DNA of 64,000 nt, from positions 682,001 to 746,000 of the forward strand of contig NZ_FSRQ01000002.1 in assembly GCF_900143185.1 (NCBI RefSeq), written 5' to 3'. The notes beneath the pieces are model-generated. The model made no database searches, had not been told where the DNA came from, and worked only from the letters and a program-made list of their open reading frames with translations. A program made the position numbers and the translations under genes. Position 1 is the stretch's first letter. Each line of letters starts with the position of its first letter. Source of the stretch: Chryseobacterium scophthalmum (GTDB lineage: Bacteria > Bacteroidota > Bacteroidia > Flavobacteriales > Weeksellaceae). Shown one piece after another: positions 1 to 7,436 of the stretch.

Positions 1-352
1 GTCCGCCTCCGGTTGTAAATGTTGTTGGAGGATTAGAAAGATACCAGAATGTAAGACCGTCACCTCTTCCGTAAGCAGTCGTTCCGTTTCCGTCTATTCT
101 GAAATCAAATTCAACTTTCCATTTATCACAATATTTAAGATTGATAGGGTCAGACAACTTAATTGCACCAAATTTACTGGTTTGGTCAGGAGTAAGCTGT
201 ACAAAATCTCCGGTTGCTGTCGCAGAAGGAACGATGTCCCATCCTGTTGTATTGATTACAGGTGTACCGGTGAGTTGATAAGTTTGGGCATCGATTTGAG
301 TATTGAATATTGTTAGTATTAACAGAAAAGTGGTGAGTAAAAGTTTTTTCAT
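1..352 (-). CDS. T9SS-type lectin-domain cargo protein, N-terminal part (cut by window edge)
   Basis: Partial gene: the first 117 residues are visible and the rest lies beyond position 1. The start is the ATG at 352-350. A signal peptide (Lys-Lys then a Leu/Ile/Thr-rich stretch ending near an Ala-Gln) covers about residues 1-23. It is followed by the start of an L-type (legume-like) lectin domain, with a Cys-Asp-Lys-Trp-Lys-Val-Glu-Phe-Asp-Phe strand and a Gly-Asp-Gly-Leu-Thr-Phe-Trp-Tyr core. The head closely matches the neighbouring protein encoded at 551-2806, so the two are tandem duplicates. By analogy it should be an exported or cell-surface adhesin-like protein ending in a T9SS type B sorting domain, but that end is not in view. 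The ligand is unknown. Confidence 0.85.
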   Translation of the reverse strand, partial: MKKLLLTTFLLILTIFNTQIDAQTYQLTGTPVINTTGWDIVPSATATGDFVQLTPDQTSKFGAIKLSDPINLKYCDKWKVEFDFRIDGNGTTAYGRGDGLTFWYLSNPPTTFTTGGG

Positions 353-511
353 ACTTACTTTAATATTTATTATTTGGTAAAATTATTCGTTTTTTTTGTT
401 TAAAATAAGGTTAAAAAGGTAAGGAAGTAGCTATTGAGTATTAAAAAATAATAACTGAATATAGTCTGCTTGCTGCTTATTATTGCTTTGTTGATGAGGC
501 TTTTGAAATTT

Positions 512-544
512 AAAAAGCACCACGTTAAAGTAAGTGGTGCTTTT
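512..544 (-). terminator. Intrinsic terminator of the 551-2806 gene
   Basis: An 11-bp perfect inverted repeat (AAAAGCACCAC with GTGGTGCTTTT, loop of about 10 nt) lies just downstream of the stop codon of the minus-strand gene. Its A/T ends supply the U-tract on the minus strand. Confidence 0.75.
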
Positions 545-550
545 ATAGGA

Positions 551-2806
551 TTACTCCCTATTTTTTACCAATACCCATCCGTCATATTTTGTCTGTGTAT
601 TGTTTTTGTCGTTTTCTGTCCAGGTTATAGAGTACCAATAAGTACCGGTTGACAATTTTTTACCTCCGGAAGTTCCGTCCCAAGTATAATTTCTTAGTTT
701 GTCTGCTTGATACTTCATGTTTCCATATCTGTCATAGACTGTGAAGACAAGATTCTTCTTATAAGCAAGAGCTGAATAATCAATGAAGTCGTTCACATTA
801 TCGCCATTTGGTGTGATTGCATTGATAAGATTCGGAACTGTTACCTGAATGTGTGTAGGATCACAATTATAAAAATCTTTCACAAAAATTTTATTTTCAC
901 CTCGTGGAAGTCCTGTAAATACATTAGAATCTTGCCAGTTGATTCCATCTAAAGAATATTTATATGGAGCAACACCACCGGAAACATTCACGGTAATGGT
1001 ATTGTTAGTAATATCTATGCTAGAAATGACTGGGTTTGTTGCTAGTTTTACAGTTACAGCCTGTAATGTGTAACAGCTTCCTGTTTTTAATCTTACCCAA
1101 TAATCTCCCACTGCTATGTTTGAGATAGATGAAGTTGTAGCTCCTGTGCTCCATTCGTAACCATCAAATCCTGGACCTGCATCTAATGTTGTTCTGTCAT
1201 CAATACAGATTGTTTTATCTTTTAAAACAGAAGATCTTACCGGAGGAATTACTTTCAGCGTTATTTTTTTAATAATATAACAGCTGTTTGTACCCGTTAT
1301 TTTTACATAGACATCTGTAGATTGAGAAATGTACGTTATAGGAGTGACGATTTCGTTGGTTCCGGCTAATGCATTTGCCAAAGTAGTATAAAACTTTTTA
1401 GTAATACCAGCTTCAGTAGATACATTGGCTGTGGTCAGATTAAATAATGCTGCTGTTGGAGTTGCTTCAATAAAACATGATTCTAATATAGCATCAGTTG
1501 ACACAGGCAAAGGATAGAATACAAGTGTAATCTCTGCATTTCCAGTACAGCCTTGAGGCGTAGTTACTTTTACATAAACCTTTCCTGGAGCCGAAACGTA
1601 AGCTGTAGGATTTGTGATTTCGTTAGTTCCTGCATTTAAATCGGCCAATGTTCTGTAATACTTTTTAGTAACGCCGGGAACTGCTGTCACATTCGCTGCA
1701 GAAAGGTCAAATGTCGCTGTGGAAGCACCGTTATTGTTACATGCAGAAAGTGTTCTGTTGGTTGCTGTAAACGGCGAAAGGGTAAGGATGATTTTTCCGT
1801 CCGGATTATCGCAAAGGATTGCACTATTATCTCTGATGATAACATTTACCGTTGTATTAGCATTAAACTGATAATTGGTAGGTGTTGTAATAGGAGTACC
1901 ACCAACAGAATAAGTGAAAGTATAGTTGGCCGGGTTTGCAACAAACTGAGAATTGAATGATGTTAAATTCACTGTTCCGAAACCTGTTGAAGGATTTGGA
2001 CAAAATGTTTGTGTAGCTGTAGGTTGAAGTAGGCTTACTTTATCAGTATATATTTTTACATTTTTAATAGAGTGTCTCGACCTGTTACCTCCTGTGGAAG
2101 CAGAAAACCCGAAATATCCCTGAGTCATTGTAGCGGCTGCTCCAGATGCAGTAAATGGTTGATTGCAGATTTGAGTTCCGTCAATCATTATTTTTATATT
2201 CCAAGTATTAGGAATAGAAGTATTTACTTCAGCTGTAACCTCTACATGTTTATACGTAGTTCCCTGAAATGGCAGGGTAGTATTCATATCCGGCGAGTGA
2301 AAAGAACTTCCTGCAGTGTTGAAGAATTCTACATTGTTGTTGTCTGTAGTGTTTGCAACTTGTCCATAAGCAACATGTACTTTACTCATTACGGCAGTTG
2401 TAGTGTTGTTGTAAGTGTCGAAACCTACGATAAGACCTATAGCATTTTGTGAAACACCAAGACCAGACCCCAGTACACTTGCTACAGGCGGATTGGCAAG
2501 ATACCAAAATGCAATACCGTCACCATTAGCAGTTTGGTTAGAATCCATTCTGAAATCGAATTCTACCCTCCATTTATCGCAGTATTTTAGATTGATAGGA
2601 TCATTTAGCCTGATCGACCCAGATTGATTATTGGTGTCCGGAGTTAATTGAATAAAATCACCTCCGGCTCCTACTGCAGTTGGAGAGACCATCGTCCATC
2701 CAGTTGTGTTAATAGGAACTCCTGTGAGCTGATAAGTTTGGGAGGAAAAATTTCCGGAAATACAAAGTACAAAAAGGGTAAAATAAAACAGTAATTTTTT
2801 ATTCAT
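551..2806 (-). CDS. L-type lectin domain protein with T9SS type B (gliding-associated) sorting domain
   Basis: A 751-residue secreted protein. A signal peptide covers residues 1-23. The L-type lectin-like beta-sandwich spans about 25-255, with conserved Asp-Gly-Ile-Ala-Phe-Trp-Tyr near 96-102 and a Gly-Phe-Asp-Thr-Tyr-Asn-Asn segment near 128-134 that resembles metal- and sugar-binding loops. Two copies of an approximately 88-residue module follow (about 355-432 and 442-520). A domain with Gly-Tyr-Glu-Trp-Ser-Thr-Gly lies near 549-555, then a SprB-like repeat near 597-648. The end is a T9SS type B sorting domain at 662-751 with the Thr-Pro-Asn-Gly-Asp start and a Tyr-Asp-Gly-Trp-Val-Leu-Val-Lys-Asn-Arg-Glu tail. 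The family role is export by T9SS and surface attachment or release. Carbohydrate binding is inferred from the lectin fold only. The shared C-terminal half recurs in the proteins encoded at 5255-7324 and 7437-9515. Confidence 0.85.
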   Translation of the reverse strand: MNKKLLFYFTLFVLCISGNFSSQTYQLTGVPINTTGWTMVSPTAVGAGGDFIQLTPDTNNQSGSIRLNDPINLKYCDKWRVEFDFRMDSNQTANGDGIAFWYLANPPVASVLGSGLGVSQNAIGLIVGFDTYNNTTTAVMSKVHVAYGQVANTTDNNNVEFFNTAGSSFHSPDMNTTLPFQGTTYKHVEVTAEVNTSIPNTWNIKIMIDGTQICNQPFTASGAAATMTQGYFGFSASTGGNRSRHSIKNVKIYTDKVSLLQPTATQTFCPNPSTGFGTVNLTSFNSQFVANPANYTFTYSVGGTPITTPTNYQFNANTTVNVIIRDNSAILCDNPDGKIILTLSPFTATNRTLSACNNNGASTATFDLSAANVTAVPGVTKKYYRTLADLNAGTNEITNPTAYVSAPGKVYVKVTTPQGCTGNAEITLVFYPLPVSTDAILESCFIEATPTAALFNLTTANVSTEAGITKKFYTTLANALAGTNEIVTPITYISQSTDVYVKITGTNSCYIIKKITLKVIPPVRSSVLKDKTICIDDRTTLDAGPGFDGYEWSTGATTSSISNIAVGDYWVRLKTGSCYTLQAVTVKLATNPVISSIDITNNTITVNVSGGVAPYKYSLDGINWQDSNVFTGLPRGENKIFVKDFYNCDPTHIQVTVPNLINAITPNGDNVNDFIDYSALAYKKNLVFTVYDRYGNMKYQADKLRNYTWDGTSGGKKLSTGTYWYSITWTENDKNNTQTKYDGWVLVKNRE

Positions 2807-2962
2807 TTATTAGGATACTTTTATTAGACGTGTAAAGATATTGAATCTTTGCTAATAAATGTATATATAATGTTAATTTTGTAGAAAATTTTGATTATTT
2901 TGTAATAAAAAATATTAATGATAACGAAAAGTTGAATATGATAAGCGTTATGTTAGTTTAAT

Positions 2963-3439
2963 TCAAAATAGAGAATTGTTTTCCAGGTTCTCAAAATAAG
3001 CATCTACTTCCAAGTTTTGTGAGTTTGCGGCTGCAACTGCCAGTTTATCGCAAAGCTCATTTTCAAAATGCCCTGCATGTCCTTTTACCCAATGCATTTT
3101 TGGAGTATGCTGATTAAAAAGTACAACAAATCTCTTCCAAAGATCCGGGTTTTTTACGTTTTTCCAGCCTCTTTTAATCCAACCTGAAATCCAGTTTTGG
3201 TTGATAGCATCAGAGACATATTTGCTGTCAGTAAAAACGTGAATGTCATTTTCTGTAGATTTCAGCTTTTCTAATGCAGTGATTACTGCCAGAAGCTCCA
3301 TTCTGTTGTTAGTGGTTTTTCTGAAACCTTTTGAAAATGTTTTCTGATAATTTTTTTCGGGAACGCGCATCAAAATTCCGTAACCTCCTTTTCCGGGGTT
3401 TCCACTGCAGGCTCCGTCAGTATATATTTCAATTCTCAT
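2963..3439 (-). CDS. rnhA: Ribonuclease HI
   Basis: A 158-residue cytoplasmic RNase H1 of normal length. It cleaves the RNA strand of RNA-DNA hybrids, removing Okazaki primers and R-loops. The catalytic acidic residues are visible: Asp8 in Tyr-Thr-Asp-Gly-Ala, Glu48 in Asn-Asn-Arg-Met-Glu-Leu, Asp71 in Phe-Thr-Asp-Ser-Lys-Tyr, and Asp131 after the His-Ala-Gly-His segment (Trp-Val-Lys-Gly-His at 117-121). The gene lies 83 bp downstream of dnaB on the same strand, so co-transcription is possible. The gap between them holds a large inverted repeat (3452-3500). Confidence 0.95.
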   Translation of the reverse strand: MRIEIYTDGACSGNPGKGGYGILMRVPEKNYQKTFSKGFRKTTNNRMELLAVITALEKLKSTENDIHVFTDSKYVSDAINQNWISGWIKRGWKNVKNPDLWKRFVVLFNQHTPKMHWVKGHAGHFENELCDKLAVAAANSQNLEVDAYFENLENNSLF

Positions 3440-3451
3440 TTAAGATAAGTT

Positions 3452-3500
3452 GCCACGAATACACGAATTTCTTTTTTAAAAACATTCGTGCATTCGCGGC
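3452..3500. repeat. REP-like imperfect inverted repeat between dnaB and rnhA
   Basis: Two arms, GCCACGAATACACGAAT at 3452-3468 and ATTCGTGCATTCGCGGC at 3484-3500, are near-perfect reverse complements around an A/T-rich centre. The element lies in the 83-bp dnaB-rnhA gap. It looks like a dispersed intergenic palindrome rather than a simple terminator, because no clear U-tract follows it on the minus strand. Confidence 0.65.
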
Positions 3501-3522
3501 ATTAATTTATTGAATTAATTTT

Positions 3523-5100
3523 TTAAAACGGAAAATCTTCTTCATCATCAAGATCATTCATAGAAGATCCTGAAAGTTTAGAATTGTCTGGTAAATCAAA
3601 CGCAGCTCCTGGCTGTATCGTTGTTTTAATTTTTTCAAAACCACTTGGTTCGCCAAGCGTATTTGAATAGCCCATTCCATTGGTTGCCTCTTCAATATTC
3701 CCAAATTTTGCAAAATGTTTCAGGAAAGATAATCTTACATCCGCGGTAGCACCATTTCTGTGTTTTGCAATAATTAATTCAGCTTGGTTTTCGGTAGAAG
3801 TTTCAGCTCCATCTTCGTCATTATCCCAAACAGTGATTTTATAATATTCAGGTCTGAAAATAAATGATACGATATCTGCATCCTGTTCAATTGCTCCGGA
3901 TTCCCTTAGATCAGAAAGCTGCGGTCGTTTTCCGGGACGGGTTTCCACACTTCTTGAAAGCTGAGAAAGTGCTATTACAGGTACATTTAATTCTTTTGCA
4001 ATTGCTTTTAATGAACGTGAAATCATTGAGATTTCCTGTTCACGGTTTCCGCCACCTTTTCCGCCACCTCCTGCAGTCATTAGCTGAAGGTAGTCGACCA
4101 TGATTAATCTTACTCCATGCTGCATTACCAGTCTTCGGCATTTTGCTCTAAAGTCAAATATGGAAAGGGAAGGAGTTTCATCAATATATAAAGGTGCGTT
4201 TTCTAATTCTGATACATTGGAAAATAGTCTTTGCCATTCTTCGTCGTCCAACGTTCCTTTTCTTAGCTTTTCTGATGAAATTTTTGTTTCGGAAGCAATC
4301 ATCCTTGTGATGAGCTGCACCGATGCCATCTCTAATGAGAATAGCGCCATAGGAATTTTGTACTCTACGGCAATATTTCTTGCCATTGAAAGAATGAATG
4401 CCGTTTTCCCCATTGCAGGACGTGCCGCAATAATAATAAGGTCAGAATTTTGCCAACCTCCGGTTTCTTTATCAACATCTCTAAATCCTGATGGTACACC
4501 AGAAATTCCTTCTTTGTCTTTTAAAGCTTTAATGATGTCAATAGCTTCCTTTACTAAAGTATTGGCAGTATCGAATCCTTTTTTGATGGTTCCGTTTGTG
4601 ATTTCAAAAAAAGACTGTTCAGCCTTATCTAAAAGTTCGAAAACATCGGTAGATTCTTTATAAGAATTGTCAATTACGTTTGCTGAAACATTAATTAAAC
4701 TTCTTAAAATATATTTTTCAAGAATTACACGTACATGGTATTCGATATGGGCAGATGAACTTACCCCCATCGTAAGCTCGATTATATAATGGTCTCCACC
4801 TGCAGAACTGAGTTTGTCTGTTTTTCTCATTTCCTGAATAACAGTCATAATGTCAACAGGGTGGTTTCCTTCGTACAGTTTTAAAATAACAGAAAATATA
4901 ACCTGATGTCTCGGATCATAAAAGACTTCCGGAGTAAGAAGGTCGATAGAATGATCGAGCCCTTTTTTATCAATTAAAAAAGTACCAATTACCAATCTTT
5001 CAAAATCTATTGCATTAGGAGGCATTTTTCCGTCTGCAATCGATAGTTCCCTTGCAAAGTTCCCTTGTGTAAGAGAAGAGAGTGTTTCTTTCTGCGCCAT
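3523..5100 (-). CDS. dnaB: Replicative DNA helicase
   Basis: A 525-residue hexameric helicase that unwinds DNA at the replication fork, powered by ATP. The N-terminal DnaB domain covers about 30-130. The RecA-like C-terminal domain starts near 200, with Walker A Ala-Arg-Pro-Ala-Met-Gly-Lys-Thr at 226-233 and Walker B Leu-Ile-Met-Val-Asp-Tyr-Leu-Gln-Leu at 332-340. The DnaB signature Ser-Leu-Glu-Met lies at 255-258. A Gly/Lys-rich loop sits at 344-351, and the C-terminus is very acidic with Asp-Phe-Pro-Phe at the end. No intein is present. A TATCTTTG box lies four bases upstream of the ATG, which would make the mRNA nearly leaderless. Confidence 0.97.
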   Translation of the reverse strand: MAQKETLSSLTQGNFARELSIADGKMPPNAIDFERLVIGTFLIDKKGLDHSIDLLTPEVFYDPRHQVIFSVILKLYEGNHPVDIMTVIQEMRKTDKLSSAGGDHYIIELTMGVSSSAHIEYHVRVILEKYILRSLINVSANVIDNSYKESTDVFELLDKAEQSFFEITNGTIKKGFDTANTLVKEAIDIIKALKDKEGISGVPSGFRDVDKETGGWQNSDLIIIAARPAMGKTAFILSMARNIAVEYKIPMALFSLEMASVQLITRMIASETKISSEKLRKGTLDDEEWQRLFSNVSELENAPLYIDETPSLSIFDFRAKCRRLVMQHGVRLIMVDYLQLMTAGGGGKGGGNREQEISMISRSLKAIAKELNVPVIALSQLSRSVETRPGKRPQLSDLRESGAIEQDADIVSFIFRPEYYKITVWDNDEDGAETSTENQAELIIAKHRNGATADVRLSFLKHFAKFGNIEEATNGMGYSNTLGEPSGFEKIKTTIQPGAAFDLPDNSKLSGSSMNDLDDEEDFPF

Positions 5101-5104
5101 TGTG

Positions 5105-5112
5105 CAAAGATA
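5105..5112 (-). promoter_or_regulatory. Promoter -7 box of dnaB (TATCTTTG)
   Basis: On the minus strand TATCTTTG matches the Bacteroidota TAnnTTTG consensus and is followed by CACA and then the dnaB ATG. No TTG is found at the usual distance upstream. If active, the transcript would begin at or next to the start codon. Confidence 0.5.
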
Positions 5113-5207
5113 GTTTTTTTAAAAAATAATTTAAAAATAGTAACTAACAATTCTATGAAAAACATAACTCAAGTATCGTAAACAGATGAGGTTGAGTGTT
5201 AATAAAA

Positions 5208-5233
5208 AAATCACCCCATTGCTGAGGTGATTT
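5208..5233 (-). terminator. Intrinsic terminator of the 5255-7324 gene
   Basis: AAATCACC and GGTGATTT form an 8-bp stem with a 10-nt loop. An A-run on the plus strand (the U-tract on the minus strand) lies immediately beyond, some 20 bp after the stop codon. Confidence 0.75.
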
Positions 5234-5254
5234 ATTATGATTAAGAAAAAAATA

Positions 5255-7324
5255 TTATTCTCTGTTTTTTACCAATACCCATCCGTCATATTTGGTTGGT
5301 GTACTGTTTTTGTCATTTTCATTCCATGTAATAGTATACCAGTAGGTTCCTGTAGGGATTTTTTTACCTCCTGAAGTTCCATTCCATTTGAAGTTTCTTA
5401 TTTTATCAGCTTCATAGATTTTATTACCATATCTGTTGTAAACAACAAATACTAAATTCTTTTTGTAAGCTAATGCTGAGTAGTCAATTTCGTCATTAAC
5501 GTTATCTCCGTTTGGAGTAATTGCATTAACAAGATTTGGAACAGTAACTTGTATCTGTACTGGGTTACAATCAAACGAATCTTTTAAGAAAATCTTACTT
5601 TCACCTCTTGGTAAATTTGTAAATACATTAGAATCTTGCCAGTTGATTCCATCCAATGAATATTGGTAAGGCGCAGTTCCTCCTGATGCATTCACGGTAA
5701 TTGTGTTATTTTTAATATCGATACTTGCAATCACAGGTTGTTGTGAAGGGTAAACGTGTACTTGCTGAAGTGTAAAACATTTACCTGTTTTTAATTTTAC
5801 CCAATAATCTCCAACACCAACATTTGTAATGGCTTGTGTTGTAGCACCAGTGCTCCATTCATATCCATCGAATCCTGAACCGGCATCTAAAGTAGTTTTA
5901 TCTTCTAAACAGATGGTTTTGTCTTTCAGAACTGTAGATTTTACCGGAGGTAAAACTTTCAATGTGATTTTTGTAATAGCGTAGCACCCAAATTCGTCTG
6001 TCACTTTCACAAAGACATCAGTACTTGTAGTGATGTAATTTGTAGCTGGAATGATTTCATTAGTTCCGGCAGTAAGGTCTGCCATTGTTAAATAGAATTT
6101 TTTAGTAATATTAGCCATTGTGGTAACTCCTGCAGAGGTTAAGTCAAAGGCTGCGGTATTGGTAGCAGAAGGGATATAACAAGATTCTAAAGTTACCGGA
6201 ATTAAGTTGATAACCGGGTAGAAGGTTAATTTTATCTCTACAATATTTACACAATTAAAATTATTGGTAGCTTTTACAAATACAGATTTTTCTCCTGAAG
6301 TATAATTGCTGGGATTGGTAATTAAATTTGTTCCAGCATTTAAATCTGCCATTGAAGGGTAATATTGCAATGTAAGATTTGGTATTGAAGTAGGATTGAT
6401 ACCAGCTGCAACTAAATTAAAATCTGCAGTTCCTTTGTTGTTGTTGTTACAAGCTTTTAAGGTTACTGGAGTTAATTTAAAAGATCTGTCAATAAATCTT
6501 ATAGTTCCAAATTCTCTACATTGATTAAGAAAGCTTACAGGGCTTACAGGATCTACATAACCGATAGCATAGTGATAAACAGTAGTAGAATTTACGGAAA
6601 TGGGAGTTGTAATTGCGTTGTCATCATCAAGCGCATCGGCTGCATTTAAAAAGTATTTTACATTGAAATTCGGATTTCCGTTTATAATTCCTGAAGTTAA
6701 AGTAGAGAAATTGAAAATTGTAGGATTTTCACAAATATTGATTTCTCCATTTTGGTTAGGACCAGGAGCAACAAAAGGATTGGGTTGATAGGTTTGATCA
6801 GCATTGTGGTCAAAAGGTGTCAACAAAGTTGCGGTACCGCCAAAATCAATTGAAAACCCATTTATTGAGTTAGAATAATTATCTATTACCAGATAATAAA
6901 CTTGTCCTGGAAGTACATTTAAGGCGCTGCTCCATTGTCCGAAAGTACCTCCGTTTGGATCGGTCGATATAAGGTTAAGTCCTGTAGGGCCGTCGGCTCC
7001 AGAAAAATTACATCTTATTGGTGGCCCTAATGATGCGCAATTAGGGTTTGGGCCATATACTGCGAAATCATAATCATCAGCAAAAACGTTTGGATCAATA
7101 GTGAAAGTAAGTACCCCTCCTGTATCAATTGTAAATTTATACCATAACGAAAAGTTTTCGTCATCTGTTAAACATCCGCCAAGATCTTCTAAAATGAGTC
7201 CTGGCCCGGTGGGAGTTGCCGAGAAATTAGTGTCCCCACATATTGGAGCTGCTGTAACGCAGTCTGATTGTGAATAATATAATTGGGAAGTGATTAAAAT
7301 AAAAAAGAGTAGTAGTTTTCTCAT
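5255..7324 (-). CDS. T9SS type B sorting domain protein with PPC/jelly-roll-like head
   Basis: A 689-residue exported protein. A signal peptide covers about 1-18. The N-terminal beta-rich domain (about 20-165) has paired Cys and the segments Glu-Asp-Leu-Gly-Gly-Cys, Leu-Trp-Tyr-Lys-Phe and Gly-Gln-Val-Tyr-Tyr-Leu-Val-Ile-Asp-Asn, typical of pre-peptidase C-terminal or jelly-roll-like domains of flavobacterial surface proteins. Two of the approximately 88-residue modules follow, then the Gly-Tyr-Glu-Trp-Ser-Thr-Gly domain, a SprB-like repeat, and a T9SS type B sorting domain in about the last 90 residues. The C-terminal half is very similar to that of the 551-2806 product, while the head is unrelated to the lectin head. 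The role is surface or secreted and otherwise unknown. It has its own promoter and terminator. Confidence 0.85.
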   Translation of the reverse strand: MRKLLLFFILITSQLYYSQSDCVTAAPICGDTNFSATPTGPGLILEDLGGCLTDDENFSLWYKFTIDTGGVLTFTIDPNVFADDYDFAVYGPNPNCASLGPPIRCNFSGADGPTGLNLISTDPNGGTFGQWSSALNVLPGQVYYLVIDNYSNSINGFSIDFGGTATLLTPFDHNADQTYQPNPFVAPGPNQNGEINICENPTIFNFSTLTSGIINGNPNFNVKYFLNAADALDDDNAITTPISVNSTTVYHYAIGYVDPVSPVSFLNQCREFGTIRFIDRSFKLTPVTLKACNNNNKGTADFNLVAAGINPTSIPNLTLQYYPSMADLNAGTNLITNPSNYTSGEKSVFVKATNNFNCVNIVEIKLTFYPVINLIPVTLESCYIPSATNTAAFDLTSAGVTTMANITKKFYLTMADLTAGTNEIIPATNYITTSTDVFVKVTDEFGCYAITKITLKVLPPVKSTVLKDKTICLEDKTTLDAGSGFDGYEWSTGATTQAITNVGVGDYWVKLKTGKCFTLQQVHVYPSQQPVIASIDIKNNTITVNASGGTAPYQYSLDGINWQDSNVFTNLPRGESKIFLKDSFDCNPVQIQVTVPNLVNAITPNGDNVNDEIDYSALAYKKNLVFVVYNRYGNKIYEADKIRNFKWNGTSGGKKIPTGTYWYTITWNENDKNSTPTKYDGWVLVKNRE

Positions 7325-7343
7325 TTCTAAATGATTTTAATCA

Positions 7344-7372
7344 CAAATTTAACAAAAATTTAATTAAATCAA
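7344..7372 (-). promoter_or_regulatory. Promoter of the 5255-7324 gene
   Basis: Read on the minus strand, TTG (7372-7370), an 18-nt spacer and TAAATTTG (7351-7344) match the Bacteroidota TTG/TAnnTTTG promoter pattern. The box ends about 20 nt before the ATG. Confidence 0.6.
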
Positions 7373-7390
7373 CTTTATATTATTTAAAAT

Positions 7391-7420
7391 TAAAAAGCCA
7401 CTTATTAAAGTGGCTTTTTT
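7391..7420 (-). terminator. Intrinsic terminator of the 7437-9515 gene
   Basis: AAAAAGCCACT and AGTGGCTTTTTT form an 11-bp stem with a 6-nt loop, 17 bp beyond the stop codon of the minus-strand gene. Confidence 0.8.
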
Positions 7421-7436
7421 AATTTTATTTTGATTA

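Noticed and set aside
4100..4663. Long plus-strand open frame inside dnaB
   Set aside because: It is antisense to a conserved helicase and its translation has no domain pattern or signal; it is a shadow of the dnaB codon usage.
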